Shown: positions 26,856-36,438 of the stretch, piece after piece
Numbering within the stretch: the stretch's first letter is position 1
How the letters are laid out: every line of letters begins with the position of its first letter
Origin: Actinomyces viscosus
GTDB lineage: Bacteria; Actinomycetota; Actinomycetes; Actinomycetales; Actinomycetaceae
NCBI RefSeq assembly: GCF_900637975.1
Contig: NZ_LR134477.1
Span: 2,294,001-2,358,000 of the forward strand
Reading direction: 5' to 3'
DNA: 64,000 nucleotides
Translations under genes and position numbers: made by a program
Notes under the pieces: generated by a model
Told to the model about the DNA's origin: nothing
What the model saw: the letters and a program-made list of their open reading frames with translations, nothing else
Database searches by the model: none

Positions 26856-28205
26856 TAGTGTGGTGTAGCGCGGTGGTTGGGCTGCTGTTGGTGGCAGCGC
26901 GGTCACCGTGTGATCCTTCGAGGAATCTCCTACAACCCACTCGAACGGAGTCATCACGATGACCGCTCCTCATATTGTCGACCCTGAGCGCCTTCTTGGC
27001 GAGGCTCTTTCTCAGGCCTCCCCAGACCTGATGCGTAGCCTGCTTCAGACGGTGATCAGCTCCTTGCTGAGCGCCGAGGCTGACGCGGTGTGCGGTGCCG
27101 AGTACGGTCAGGCCAGCCCCGAGCGCCGGGCTCAGCGCAATGGCTACCGGCACCGGGACCTGGACACCCGGGTCGGCACGATTGACGTGGCTGTCCCCAA
27201 ACTGCGCACCGGCTCATACTTCCCCGACTGGCTGCTTGAGCGCCGCAAACGGGCGGAGTCGGCGCTGATCACTGTGGTTGCCGACGCCTACCTGGCCGGG
27301 GTCTCCACACGGCGCATGGACAAGCTGATAGGTACTTTGGGCATCAATTCGCTGTCGAAGTCACAGGTCTCACGTATGGCGGCCGAGCTCGACGAGCAGG
27401 TCGCCTCCTTCCGCAACCGGCCCCTGGGCGATGCAGGCCCATTCACCTTCGTGGCGGCCGACGCCCTGACCATGAAGGTCCGCGAAGGTGGTCGCGTGGT
27501 CAGCGCGGTGGTCCTGACCGCTACCGGGGTCAACGCTGACGGACATCGCGAGGTCCTAGGACTGCGGGTAGCCACCACCGAGAGCTCGGCGGCCTGGAAC
27601 GGGCTGCTCGCCGACCTGGTGGCCCGGGGGCTTACGGGGGTACGGCTTGTCACCTCTGACGCCCACACGGGCCTGGTTGAGGCCATCGCCGCGAACCTGC
27701 CCGGAGCGACCTGGCAGCGCTGTCGCACCCACTACGCCGCTAACCTGATGACCGTGGTTCCCAAGAGTCTGTGGCCCGCTGTCAAGGCCATGCTCCACTC
27801 GGTCTACGACCAGCCCGACGCAGCAGCCGTCGAGGCTCAGTTCGACCGCCTCCTGGACTACGTCCACACGATCCTGCCCGAGGCTGCCGACCACCTCGAC
27901 GCCGCACGAGCCGACCTGCTGGCCTTCACTGCCTTCCCTGTCGAAGTATGGAGACAGATCTGGTCCAACAACCCCCAAGAACGCCTCAACAGAGAGATCC
28001 GCCGCCGCACCGACTCAGTAGGTATCTTCCCCAACAGAGACGCCATTATCCGCCTGGTTGGCGCCGTCCTGGCAGAGCAGACCGATGAGTGGACCGAAGG
28101 ACGCCGCTACCTCAGCCTCGACGTCCTCAACCGCAGCCGGAACCTACCCAACGCCCCCTCCCTCACCAGCTAACAACCACACTCCACGAAGACCTCTACA
28201 CCACA
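26856..28205 (+). mobile_element. IS256-type insertion sequence
   Basis: The ends are marked by a short inverted repeat, TAGTGTGGTGTAG at 26856-26868 and CTACACCACA at 28196-28205, flanking the transposase gene. Flanking sequences on the two sides belong to unrelated fragments and no target duplication is visible, so a deletion or rearrangement probably followed insertion. Confidence 0.75.
26959..28173 (+). CDS. IS256 (Mutator) family transposase
   Basis: A 404-residue intact transposase of the Mutator/IS256 type. Catalytic residues fit: D in FVAADALTMKVR, D in LVTSDAHTGL, and E in NPQERLNREIRRRTD. The zinc-site-like pair CRTHYAANL is also typical. ATG 26959 follows a short purine-rich stretch. 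Intact, so the element may be mobile. Confidence 0.93.
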   Translation: MTAPHIVDPERLLGEALSQASPDLMRSLLQTVISSLLSAEADAVCGAEYGQASPERRAQRNGYRHRDLDTRVGTIDVAVPKLRTGSYFPDWLLERRKRAESALITVVADAYLAGVSTRRMDKLIGTLGINSLSKSQVSRMAAELDEQVASFRNRPLGDAGPFTFVAADALTMKVREGGRVVSAVVLTATGVNADGHREVLGLRVATTESSAAWNGLLADLVARGLTGVRLVTSDAHTGLVEAIAANLPGATWQRCRTHYAANLMTVVPKSLWPAVKAMLHSVYDQPDAAAVEAQFDRLLDYVHTILPEAADHLDAARADLLAFTAFPVEVWRQIWSNNPQERLNREIRRRTDSVGIFPNRDAIIRLVGAVLAEQTDEWTEGRRYLSLDVLNRSRNLPNAPSLTS

Positions 28206-28847
28206 TCAAGAGACTTGACCGGTGGTGCCGAGGTTGCATGAGGGGGTGGAAGCGCAGGAGGCGTGGAGGAGTGAGCCGTCCAGCGCCGCGTACACGTCCG
28301 GCTGCCAACCAGGCGAATAAACACGGTTGGCCAGCTTCAGGCAGCAGCGAAGACACTGGATGGCGGCAACCTCGGGAGAGGACACACATCCCCGCCATTC
28401 CGAGCGTAACGCAATTGTTACCGCGCGGTCGGTATCAAAATCCTGGCTTCTGAGGGTCGGCAGGCGTACCGTGGTCGCCGTAAGAACGATCTGCGGGCCA
28501 GCACCGGCCCAGCGCGACGATGGAGACAGGCATGCGCTACCAGGCAGACATAGACGCTCTTGAGCGGCGACAACACTGGCAGTTGTCACGGCCTGGCAGG
28601 CTACCTGCGCCTGCGTGCCACCGATGGCGCCTGTCTGCTGCGCATCAGATGCGTCCGCCTTGCAACGGACAGTTAGGTCGGCATTGCCGAAGGCCTGCGA
28701 GTTAGGGAACTCAACCTTCGCAATCGAGACCGCCAACATACCAGTCGATATAAACAGCAAGACACCCATCTCATAATTGAAACATTGCGTTAATAGGTTG
28801 ACTGTGATTAAATAGTAGCGACCATGAGTGAAACGCTGCCCCGCCAT
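28206..28847 (-). other. Remnant DNA between two IS elements, possible hypothetical ORF
   Basis: A 213-codon frame runs from ATG 28847 to a stop exactly at the IS256-type junction. It has a hydrophobic stretch near residues 25-40 (MGVLLFISTGMLAVSIA) followed by Cys- and Ser-containing sequence. No family is recognised and the start lacks a clear ribosome site. Lower GC than surrounding genes suggests a residue of the former integrated element. Confidence 0.25.
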
Positions 28848-28851
28848 CAGA

Positions 28852-30572
28852 CCTGACTCGTGACGCTTTGGTGGGGTCTGGGTTTTGAGGTGGGTTTTTC
28901 GTTGGTATTCCGTGGTGTTGGGGGTGTGCTGGCACACTAAGGGACCGGTAGGGTGGGGGTGGTGAGCCCGTTTCTGCGTAAGGTCAAGACAGCCTCGGGG
29001 GCGACGGCGGTGCAGATCGCGGTCAAGGAAGGGCGCCGGGACAAGGTGATCGAGCACCTGGGATCGGCCCACACTGAGGCCGAGCTGGCTGCTCTGATGG
29101 AGATCGGCCGGCACCGTATTGCCCCGGACCAGATGGCCCTGGACCTGACTCCCACGCCACCGGCGGTTTCGGGACTCCTCACGGCCTCAACCCCGGTCGG
29201 CACTGACGCGGTTGGAGTCCAAGCGCTCGGGCCTGCTGTGGGACGTTCTGCACGGGGTCTACACCCGTCTGGGGCTGGGGGACGCTACTGGGGGTGATCG
29301 GGCCTTTGAGCAGATGGTTCTGGCGCGTCTGATCGAGCCGACATCCAAGGCCCAGGCCCCCCGGGTGCTGGGTGACCTGGGCCTGGAGTCGGTCAGCACC
29401 AGGACCTTGTTCCGCTCCCTGGCCCGGGCCCAGGAGCGGGGCTACCGCGAGAGCCTGTCTGGGGCTCTGTTCGAGCACGTCACCAACACCTCCGGTCTGG
29501 CCCTGTGCCTGTACGACGTGACCACCCTCTACTTCGAGGCCGAGAAGGAGGACGACCTGCGCAAGGTCGGTTACTCCAAGGAGAGGAGGGTCGACCCCCG
29601 GATCATCGTGGGCCTGCTGGTCGACCGTCAAGGTTTCCCCCTGAGAATCGGGTGCTGGGAGGGCAATAAGGCTGAGACCACCACGATCATCCCCATCGTG
29701 GAGGCCTTCCAGGCCGCCCACGGCATCGAGGAGCTCGTCATCGTCGCCGGGCGCCGGCATGCTCTCAGCCGCCAACCTCACGGCCCTGGACGACGCCCGG
29801 CTGCGGTTCATCGTCGGCGCCCGACAGGTCCGGGCCTCAGGCGACCTTGAGGCCCACTTCCACTGGAGTGGGGACGCCTTCACCGACGGGCAGGTCATCG
29901 ACACCATCACCCCCAGGAGGGGCTCGCGGAGCGAGCGGGACAAGAGTCGCAAGGCCGAGCCGGTGTGGGACCCGCACACCCACCCGGGCTCATGGAGAGC
30001 GGTATGGGTCTACTCCAAGAAGCGCGCGGCCCGGGACAACCAGACCCTCACAGCTCAGACCAACCGGGCGCGGGCCGTCATCGCCGGCGAGAAGCGTCCC
30101 AAGGGCATGCGCTTCGTCACCGTCCATCAAGGCGATCAGGTCCTTGATGAGGCCTCCATCGCCAGAGCCCGGTCCCTGGTGGGTCTCAAGGGCTACGTCA
30201 CCTTTCGTCCCCTCGCATCTTATGGATGCCGGTGAGGTCGTCTCCTCCTATCACGAGCTGTGGCACGTGGAGCAGTCATTTCGGATGAGCAAGCACGACC
30301 TGAGAGCCCGCCCCGTCTTCCACCACACCCATGACGCCATCGAGGCCCACCTGACCGTGGTCATGGCCTCCCTGGCCGTAGCCCGCTACCTCCAGGACAC
30401 CACCGGTATCAGCATCGCCAGGATCGTGCGCGAGCTACGCGGCCTGCAGGAGGTCACCATCAACCTCAACGGCCACCACCTCACCGCCGCACCACGTCTG
30501 ACCGACACCGCCAACGACATCCTCACCGCCCTGAGCACCCCACCCCCGGCACACTAACCGTCATGAGTCAGG
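28852..30572 (+). mobile_element. IS1634-type (IS4 superfamily) insertion sequence, degenerate
   Basis: The terminal inverted repeats are CCTGACTCGTGACG (28852-28865) and CGTCATGAGTCAGG (30559-30572), with one mismatch. They bracket a transposase gene of the IS1634 type that is broken by frameshifts. Length 1721 bp. Confidence 0.8.
28953..30557 (+). pseudogene. IS1634-type transposase with at least three frameshifts
   Basis: The pieces read in order across frames: KVKTASGATAVQIAV at the start; LESKRSGLLWDVLHGVYTRL to YDVTTLYFEAEKEDDLRKVG (first DDE aspartate); then from about 29760 LSAANLTALDDARLRFIVGA; and finally from about 30222 SSYHELWHVEQSFRMSKHDL (last DDE glutamate). Frame changes fall near 29210, 29755 and 30220. 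All domains are present, so it was inactivated recently or the assembly carries indels. Confidence 0.85.
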
Positions 30573-30613
30573 GCCCTTACTGCACGAGATCTGGGGACTA
30601 TTGGCCGGGGCGT

Positions 30614-30756
30614 GGGCGTACTCCACGAGGTCGGGGCTCCCGTGCAGCGCGATCAACCCTGATTATCTGCTTAAGGCTGGCTATAGATGGGTCGGGGCTC
30701 CCGTGCAGCGCGATCAACCCCTGGCCAGTACGAGCCGAGCCTCGTGGAGTGCGCCC
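30614..30756. repeat. Two 31-nt direct repeats inside an inverted-repeat pair (CRISPR-like)
   Basis: GGTCGGGGCTCCCGTGCAGC... (31 nt) occurs identically at 30629-30659 and 30690-30720. The period is 61 nt, the same as type I-E repeat plus spacer. The pair is flanked by GGGCGTACTCCACGAGG (30614-30630) and its near complement CCTCGTGGAGTGCGCCC (30740-30756). It may be a CRISPR remnant or a structured mobile-element end. No cas genes are present. Confidence 0.45.
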
Positions 30757-30958
30757 GCTTGCCCCGGCCGCCTGCGACGAGATCCTTCCGGACTTCCCCA
30801 CACTGGCCGAGGCCTACTCACCGGAGCCGATCGACTGGGAGGAGGCCGTCCGGATCGTCGGCGAGGTCCTGGGCAGCAAGCGCCTCGGCCGACAGGCCTT
30901 GGAGGCGCACCGTGCCCGAGGCCTGGGACTCGAAGCCCACCGGGCACTCACCGCTTAA
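30752..30958 (+). pseudogene. C-terminal fragment of an unrecognised protein
   Basis: About 68 codons ending at 30958 have protein-like composition, with DEILPDFPTLAEAYSPEPID and GEVLGSKRLGRQALEAHRAR. There is no start of its own; upstream sequence is the direct-repeat region. Probably the end of a gene cut by the neighbouring insertion events. Family not recognised. Confidence 0.4.
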
Positions 30959-30995
30959 TCCCTCATCGTCGCCGTCCAGAGATTTGCCGACAGTA

Positions 30996-31165
30996 CTAGG
31001 CCGTGTTGCGAAACTGGGCCTGCGGGGATCTCTCGGAGCCGCAGTGAGCCACGTGCCCCGTCGTGCCCGCCCTTAGGCCGCGCGTTCGAGGGGTAGAGGG
31101 TACGACCGCGCGACCTACCCTACGAACGCACGGATACCTCGCCGTGCTTTCGCAACACGACCTAG
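30996..31165. mobile_element. MITE-like element with 18-bp terminal inverted repeats
   Basis: CTAGGCCGTGTTGCGAAA at the left end and TTTCGCAACACGACCTAG at the right differ by one base. They enclose about 130 bp with no ORF but with internal inverted repeats (GGGTAGAGGGTA / TACCCTAC). The ends resemble those of IS5-group elements and CTAG may be the duplicated target. It lies just downstream of the lipoprotein gene. Confidence 0.65.
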
Positions 31166-31168
31166 CAG

Positions 31169-31756
31169 CTACTTCTTCTGCTTGATGGCGATGATCGAGA
31201 AGGTTCCGCCCTGGCGACTCGTGGCGGTCAGCGTCAGCGCCTGAGTCTTCTCATTCCACTTCATCGGCACGGTGAAGCTGTCCACCGTGTCGTAGGACCA
31301 CTCGAACGAGGCGGGAAGCTTACTGGTGTCCACGGTCTCCGGAATGCCGCTTGCGATACTGGCGTACTTGCCCTCGTTAGGAGCGTTGAAGAATATGTCG
31401 CCATACCTATTCCCCTCGGAATCCTCCCCGGTCTCCATCACCTTGACCTCGCCACCGGAAAAGCTCCACGTTCCGCCGGTCGACTCTCCACGGTGCCCGT
31501 CATAGGGGTCGGTCTTGAACGTCCACCTCCCATTCTCGTTGACCGTGAGCTCCACACCGGTCCAGTCGCTGTATTTTGCATCAGCCTCGGAGAAGGAGAT
31601 CTTCCACGTCCCCACGGCGAACTTCTTGAAGGCCAGGGTGGAGCCGGAGCAGCCGGTCAGGGGCGCGATCACGGCCCCGACGGCCGCGATGGACAGGTAC
31701 TTGACCGTCTCGCGACGACCAAGAGCACGGGAGAGGAACTGAATCTGCTGACGCAT
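31169..31756 (-). CDS. Putative lipoprotein
   Basis: A 195-residue secreted lipoprotein of unknown function. The Tat/Sec-like N-terminus contains ALGRRETVKYLSIAAVGAVIAPLTGC, shown here as ALGRRETVKY followed by a hydrophobic stretch and the lipobox LTGC. The mature part is beta-rich (TWKISFSEADAKYS, GTWSFSGGEVKVME) and resembles small surface beta-barrel proteins. ATG 31756 is favoured over 31771 because GGAG lies 7 bp upstream. Confidence 0.7.
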   Translation of the reverse strand: MRQQIQFLSRALGRRETVKYLSIAAVGAVIAPLTGCSGSTLAFKKFAVGTWKISFSEADAKYSDWTGVELTVNENGRWTFKTDPYDGHRGESTGGTWSFSGGEVKVMETGEDSEGNRYGDIFFNAPNEGKYASIASGIPETVDTSKLPASFEWSYDTVDSFTVPMKWNEKTQALTLTATSRQGGTFSIIAIKQKK

Positions 31757-31771
31757 AGGGATCTCCATCAT

Positions 31772-32174
31772 CGTATGGACGCCCTCCCGTCACTCAGGAG
31801 CCACGGGAGGGCAGGAAAGACATCGGGGACCCCAGCAACATAACCACTCGAAAATTTCTTCGCCACACATGAAGCCGAACGTGCCGACCGTCACGACATC
31901 ATACGTCCAGGAATATTTTTAGAGTCCAGCTTTTCCACACCACATAACACTCTTATCAGCAACAATTCAGCACATATTCAAGAATCTATAACTACGGCAG
32001 CCTCCCCTATCTCGCATGATGAACCACGATGAGCACCGGCCGAGCCGCTTCGGATCTTCAAGGCCCCGAGAACCCTGGGACCCGGCCGCTCAGCCACCGT
32101 ACAGCCGGACATGTGCCGCCCACAGCCGCACCGGCTAGGCTTCCTCCCGGACAATCAACCAGAGGAAAGGACGA
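31772..32174. other. 403-bp intergenic region, no gene seen
   Basis: Divergent promoter region for the lipoprotein (minus) and the kinase fusion (plus). It is markedly AT-richer around 31900-32010 than the rest of the window. No ORF, tRNA or strong hairpin seen. The ribosome site AAAGGA for the next gene lies at its right end. Confidence 0.5.
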
Positions 32175-33821
32175 GTGAGCGTGATCAGGTCCCGACGCGG
32201 CACCGCCTCGTCCTCGTCGTCCCCCTCATCCCCCCGCCCTCCGCTGCGCCTGAAGTACGTCGAGGCCGTCCTGTGCGTCTGCTTCACCCTGACCTTCATC
32301 GTCTGGACCCGTCTAACCGTCCCCGGCCCTCTCACCCAGAGCGCCGACCCGCACCCCCCGAGCGGCCCGCTCGGCCTCGACACGCTCCTGCCCACCCCGG
32401 ACACCCAGCCCCGCTCGGCCGCCGGCCAGCTCGCCGAGGCCTTCGCAACCTTCACCCACCCCCTCATCGTCCTGGCCGTCATCGCGGCCTGGGTGGTCTA
32501 CGCCTACACCGCGCGCATGCGCCGTCTGAGCGTCTCACTGGCCATCGCCGCCGCCGGCATCCCCACCCAGTTCCTCATCGCCCTGCACCTGGCCTACCCC
32601 GCCCCCGGCGCCGCCTTCGCCGACTCGATCGCCGCCTTCACCCACGCCTACCCCAACGCGCACGTCACCGCCATGACCCTGGCCTCCTGGGTCCTGGTGA
32701 CCCTCGCGCGCGCCCACCACCGCAGCGCCATGGTCGCCACCGGCACCGTCCTGGGCTACGCCGCCGTCGCCGTGACCGCCGTCGGCCAGTGGTACATGGG
32801 ACTGGCCACGCTCAGCGACCTCGTCGGCGGCTTCCTCCTGGGCGCCGCCTTCGCGAACCTGGCCCTGTGGGTCGGCGGCATCGACGCGATCCTCACCAGC
32901 TGGGTCAACAGCCGCCTGTCGCGCGCCAGCAGCGAGAAGCGCGCCGCCGTCATCTACAACCCCACCAAGTTCGACGACCTCTCGCTCCTGCGCCGCCGGG
33001 TCACCGCCGAGGTGCACGCCGCCGGCTGGCGCCCCACCGTCTGGCTGGAGACCACCCCCGACGACCCCGGCCGCTCCATGGCCCACCGCGCCCTGGAGGA
33101 CGGCGTCGACCTGGTCATGGTGGCCGGTGGCGACGGCACCGTGCGCGCCGTCTCCTCCGAGCTGGCCGGCACCGAGATGCCCATGGCCCTCATCCCCTCC
33201 GGCACCGGCAACCTGCTGGCCCGCAACCTGTCCATCCCCCTGGACACCGACGCCGCCATCCGCCTGGCGCTGCGCGGCCGCCTGCAGACCATCGACATGG
33301 TCACCTGCACCTTCGACGACGGCGAGGAGCGCTTCGTCGTCATGGCCGGCATGGGCCTGGACGCCCAGATCATGGAGTCCACCGACTCGGGTCTGAAGAG
33401 GGTCATCCGCTCGGGCGCCTACGCGGTGGCCGCCGTCCAGAACGCGGTCCCCGACCCCTTCACCGCCACCATCACGCTCGACGACGAGCCTCCCGTGCGC
33501 CGCCAGATGGTCATGGCGCTCATGGGCAACGTCGGCACCATCACCGCCGGCATGACGCTCTTCCCCCGGGCCACCCCCACCGACGGCATGGTCGACCTGC
33601 TCCTGGCCAGCCCCGGCAAGGTCGTGGACTGGGCCCGCCTGGGCGCACAGATCCTCACCGGCCAGGAGATGGAGGGATTCACCCTCACCCGGGCGAGGAA
33701 GGTCCTCATCGAGACCGACCGCCCCGTCCCCTTCGAGCTCGACGGCGACACGGCCGGGTCCACCCGCACCCTGCGGGCCGAGGTCGACCAGGGCGCCCTG
33801 CACGTCGTCGTCCCCCGGTAG
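32175..33821 (+). CDS. PAP2-like membrane domain fused to diacylglycerol/lipid kinase
   Basis: A 548-residue fusion. Residues 1-250 form six membrane segments of PAP2 phosphatase type. The expected PSGH is PNAH (YPNAHVT), and the expected SR-x5-H-x3-D reads GQWYMGLATLSDLVGG, so key Arg and His are absent. Residues 255-548 form a DAGK catalytic domain with YNPTKFDDL, VAGGDGTVRAVSSEL and IPSGTGNLLARNL, and a complete second lobe. It probably phosphorylates a diacylglycerol or related lipid at the membrane. Start GTG 32175 with an AGGA upstream. Confidence 0.88.
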   Translation: MSVIRSRRGTASSSSSPSSPRPPLRLKYVEAVLCVCFTLTFIVWTRLTVPGPLTQSADPHPPSGPLGLDTLLPTPDTQPRSAAGQLAEAFATFTHPLIVLAVIAAWVVYAYTARMRRLSVSLAIAAAGIPTQFLIALHLAYPAPGAAFADSIAAFTHAYPNAHVTAMTLASWVLVTLARAHHRSAMVATGTVLGYAAVAVTAVGQWYMGLATLSDLVGGFLLGAAFANLALWVGGIDAILTSWVNSRLSRASSEKRAAVIYNPTKFDDLSLLRRRVTAEVHAAGWRPTVWLETTPDDPGRSMAHRALEDGVDLVMVAGGDGTVRAVSSELAGTEMPMALIPSGTGNLLARNLSIPLDTDAAIRLALRGRLQTIDMVTCTFDDGEERFVVMAGMGLDAQIMESTDSGLKRVIRSGAYAVAAVQNAVPDPFTATITLDDEPPVRRQMVMALMGNVGTITAGMTLFPRATPTDGMVDLLLASPGKVVDWARLGAQILTGQEMEGFTLTRARKVLIETDRPVPFELDGDTAGSTRTLRAEVDQGALHVVVPR

Positions 33822-34040
33822 GCCGACGGGCCCGCCCCTGCCTACCGCCCTGCCGGGCCCTCCCAGATGCGCGTGCCCGCATGAGCACACGAGGCGCCCC
33901 TGATTTCCCGCATCTTTCACGTGAGCACCGTGATGCATCCGCAAAGGCTCTCCTGTTTTAGACTGCGCACAGCCGGTCCCCATACGGGCACCCACACCTC
34001 GACGCACCCCGGTGCCGTCTCTTGAGCCAGCAGGAGTTCC

Positions 34041-35360
34041 ATGCGTTCTCGTCTCACGGTCGCTCTCGGCCGCACAGCGCGCCTGGCCGCCCGCGTGCGC
34101 GGCGGCGGCCAGGGCGGCACCGCCTTCCCCGGCCTCATCATGGAGCGCACCGACCCGGGATTCCTGGAGCGGACCCTTGGCCGCCTGCCTCTCGGCGTCG
34201 TCGTCGTCTCGGGCACCAACGGCAAGACGACGACCACCAAGATGGCCGTCCAGCTCCTGCGCGACCAGGGCCTCAAGGTCTTCACCAACCGGACCGGCTC
34301 GAACTTCGTGCGCGGCGTGCTCGCCTCCCTGCTCACCGAGGTCGACGCCGCCGGCAACCTGGACGCCGACATCGCGGTCCTCGAGCTCGACGAGGCCCAC
34401 GCCGTGCACTTCGTGGCCCGCGTCCGCCCCCGCGCCTGCCTCCTGCTCAACGTCATGCGAGACCAGCTCGATCGCTTCGGCGAGATCGACTACACCGCCT
34501 CCCTCCTGCACTCCGTGGCCCGGGCCACCAGCGACGTCGTCGTCCTCAACGGCGACGACCCGCGCCTGGCCGCCCCCGCCTTCCTCGAGGGCGTCACCGC
34601 CCGCGTCGTCTCCTTCGGCACCGGCGAGGACCTGAGCTCCCTGTTCCTGTCCGACGACGACCTGCGCACCGGCCAGCCCGGCCCCCGGGCGCAGCCCGGC
34701 GACGGTGAGACACCCGGCTCACGCGTGAGCCTGGAGGCCATCAACGGCCAGCGCGCCACCGTGCGCGTCGACGGCGTCGACCACGAGGTCGACTTCGCCA
34801 TCCCCGGCGTCCACAACCTCCTCAACGCCTGCGCCGCCCTCGGGGTGGTCCTGGAGGTCCTGGGCGAGGACGCCGACCTGCCCGGCCTGCTCACCACCCT
34901 GGGCACCGTGCAGGCCGCCTTCGGCCGCGGCGAGGTCCTCACCCTGGACGGTCGCCCGGTCCAGCTCTCCCTGGTCAAGAACCCGGCCGGCTTCCGCATG
35001 GGCCTGCTCTCGGCGGCCTCCCAGGCGCAGGACGGCGAGGTGGTCGTCGTGGCCATCAATGACGAGTACGCCGACGGCCGGGACATGTCCTGGCTGTGGG
35101 ACGTCGACTTCGCGGCCCTGCGCGCCGGCGGGGTCGCCGTCGTCACCGGGGTGCGGGCCTGGGACATGGCGCTGCGGCTGCGCTACGACGACGTCGAGGT
35201 CGCCGACGTCGAGCCCGACCTGCGCAAGGCCGTGGCCCTCATGCGCCGGACGGCCGCCGACGCCGACCGCCCCATGCGGATCTTCACCACCTACACCGCC
35301 ATGCTGGCCCTGCGCTCGATCCTGGGCGAGATGACAGACGTTGAGGAGGTCATGTCATGA
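34041..35360 (+). CDS. murT: MurT, lipid II isoglutaminyl synthase Mur-ligase subunit
   Basis: A 439-residue Mur ligase-type subunit. It works with GatD to amidate the glutamate of lipid II. ATP site VVVSGTNGKTTTTKM near residue 55; conserved ELDEAHAVHFV and LLNVMRDQLDRFGEID; C-terminal domain (DUF1727) with NPAGFRMGL and INDEYADGRDMSWLWDVDF. The zinc-ribbon cysteines of the streptococcal and staphylococcal proteins are not present between residues 190 and 240. Ends overlapping gatD (ATGA). Confidence 0.93.
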   Translation: MRSRLTVALGRTARLAARVRGGGQGGTAFPGLIMERTDPGFLERTLGRLPLGVVVVSGTNGKTTTTKMAVQLLRDQGLKVFTNRTGSNFVRGVLASLLTEVDAAGNLDADIAVLELDEAHAVHFVARVRPRACLLLNVMRDQLDRFGEIDYTASLLHSVARATSDVVVLNGDDPRLAAPAFLEGVTARVVSFGTGEDLSSLFLSDDDLRTGQPGPRAQPGDGETPGSRVSLEAINGQRATVRVDGVDHEVDFAIPGVHNLLNACAALGVVLEVLGEDADLPGLLTTLGTVQAAFGRGEVLTLDGRPVQLSLVKNPAGFRMGLLSAASQAQDGEVVVVAINDEYADGRDMSWLWDVDFAALRAGGVAVVTGVRAWDMALRLRYDDVEVADVEPDLRKAVALMRRTAADADRPMRIFTTYTAMLALRSILGEMTDVEEVMS

Positions 35361-36112
35361 CCGCGCGCTACGAGCACACCACCGACGGTCCCGCCCGGGG
35401 CCGCCTGCGCCTGCTCCAGCTCTACCCGCGGGACATGAACATCTACGGGGACTGGGGCAACACGCTCGTGCTGGCCCGGCGCGCCCAGTGGCAGGGCTAC
35501 GACGTCGAGCTCCTCTCCTACGACCCAGGCGACGAGCTGCCCCGCGACGTCGACGTCCTCGTGGGCGGCGGCGGCCAGGACTCCGGTCAGGACCGCATCA
35601 AGGAGGACCTGACCCGGGTCGGTCCGACGCTCAAGGCGTGGGCGGCCGACGGCGTCCCGATGCTGGCGATCTGCGGCCTCTACCAGCTCTTCGGGCACGG
35701 CTTCACCACCGCCAAGGGCAACGAGATCCCCGGCATCGGCCTCATGGACACCCACACGGTGGCCGGCGACACCCGCCTCATCGGCAACATCACCCTGGAC
35801 ACCCAGGACTTCGGGGCGGTCGTCGGCTACGAGAACCACTCCGGCCTGACCACCCTGGGGCCGGGTGCGCGCCCCTTCGGCACGGTGCGCGTCGGCGACG
35901 GCAACAACGGCAAGGACTCCACCGAGGGCGGACGCGTCCACCACGTCATCGGCACCTACCTGCACGGCTCCCTGCTGCCCAAGAACCCGGCCGTGGCCGA
36001 CTGGCTGCTGGCCCGCGCATTCGAGCACGCGGGCTCCAGCTGGGAGCCCGCGCCGCTCGACGACGCCTGGGCCGAGCGCGCCCGCACCGTGGCCATGTCC
36101 CGGCCCCGCTGA
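35357..36112 (+). CDS. gatD: GatD, lipid II isoglutaminyl synthase glutaminase subunit
   Basis: A 251-residue class I glutamine amidotransferase of the CobB/CobQ type that supplies ammonia to MurT. The catalytic Cys is in LAICGLYQLFG (near residue 97) and the His in IGTYLHGSLLPKNP. The N-terminal segment LYPRDMNIYGDWGNTLVL is typical of GatD. ATG 35357 overlaps the murT stop by four bases. Short palindromic sequence follows at 36174. Confidence 0.93.
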   Translation: MTARYEHTTDGPARGRLRLLQLYPRDMNIYGDWGNTLVLARRAQWQGYDVELLSYDPGDELPRDVDVLVGGGGQDSGQDRIKEDLTRVGPTLKAWAADGVPMLAICGLYQLFGHGFTTAKGNEIPGIGLMDTHTVAGDTRLIGNITLDTQDFGAVVGYENHSGLTTLGPGARPFGTVRVGDGNNGKDSTEGGRVHHVIGTYLHGSLLPKNPAVADWLLARAFEHAGSSWEPAPLDDAWAERARTVAMSRPR

Positions 36113-36438
36113 GTCTCCCGACGGCGGTGCAGGCTACCGGGGAGGTACGCCCCGTTCACCAACGGGGGTAAGTCGACCTCACCTATTTTGGTGAGTCGAA
36201 GCAAACCTAATGAGCGAGCACACAAAGAGATCCCCGTCACCCTTGTTGGACACGAAGTTTTTTCGATCCCACCCACACGGAAACCTCAAAAAACCGTCAG
36301 AACACCCCCGCTCCCGACTTTCGCCGAAATCTCGCACCACAATCGCCCAGCACGCCATCAACCCCTTATTGGACATTGATTTATTCAGGCTGAAACCGCA
36401 ATGTGACATCAAGGCTCACACATTGCAGAATGTCTGCC
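36113..36438. other. Gap after gatD with a hairpin, upstream of the PspC gene
   Basis: Contains an imperfect hairpin TCGACCTCACC / GGTGAGTCGA with loop TATTTT at about 36173-36199, and downstream relatively AT-rich sequence that must hold the PspC-gene promoter. GCAAACCTAATG at 36200 resembles half of an iron-box (DtxR/IdeR) but the other half is not evident. Confidence 0.4.

Noticed and set aside
28520..28705. Small plus-strand ORF between the IS elements
   Set aside because: No ribosome site, no conserved sequence.
30614..30756. Calling a CRISPR array
   Set aside because: Only two repeats, one spacer and no cas genes; reported as a repeat structure instead.
32111..33961. Arg/Pro-rich plus-strand frame overlapping the lipid kinase
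   Set aside because: Shadow frame; the kinase and PAP2 motifs are in the frame starting at 32175.
36190..36215. A DtxR/IdeR iron box upstream of the PspC gene
   Set aside because: Only half a site is visible; not enough to call an operator.
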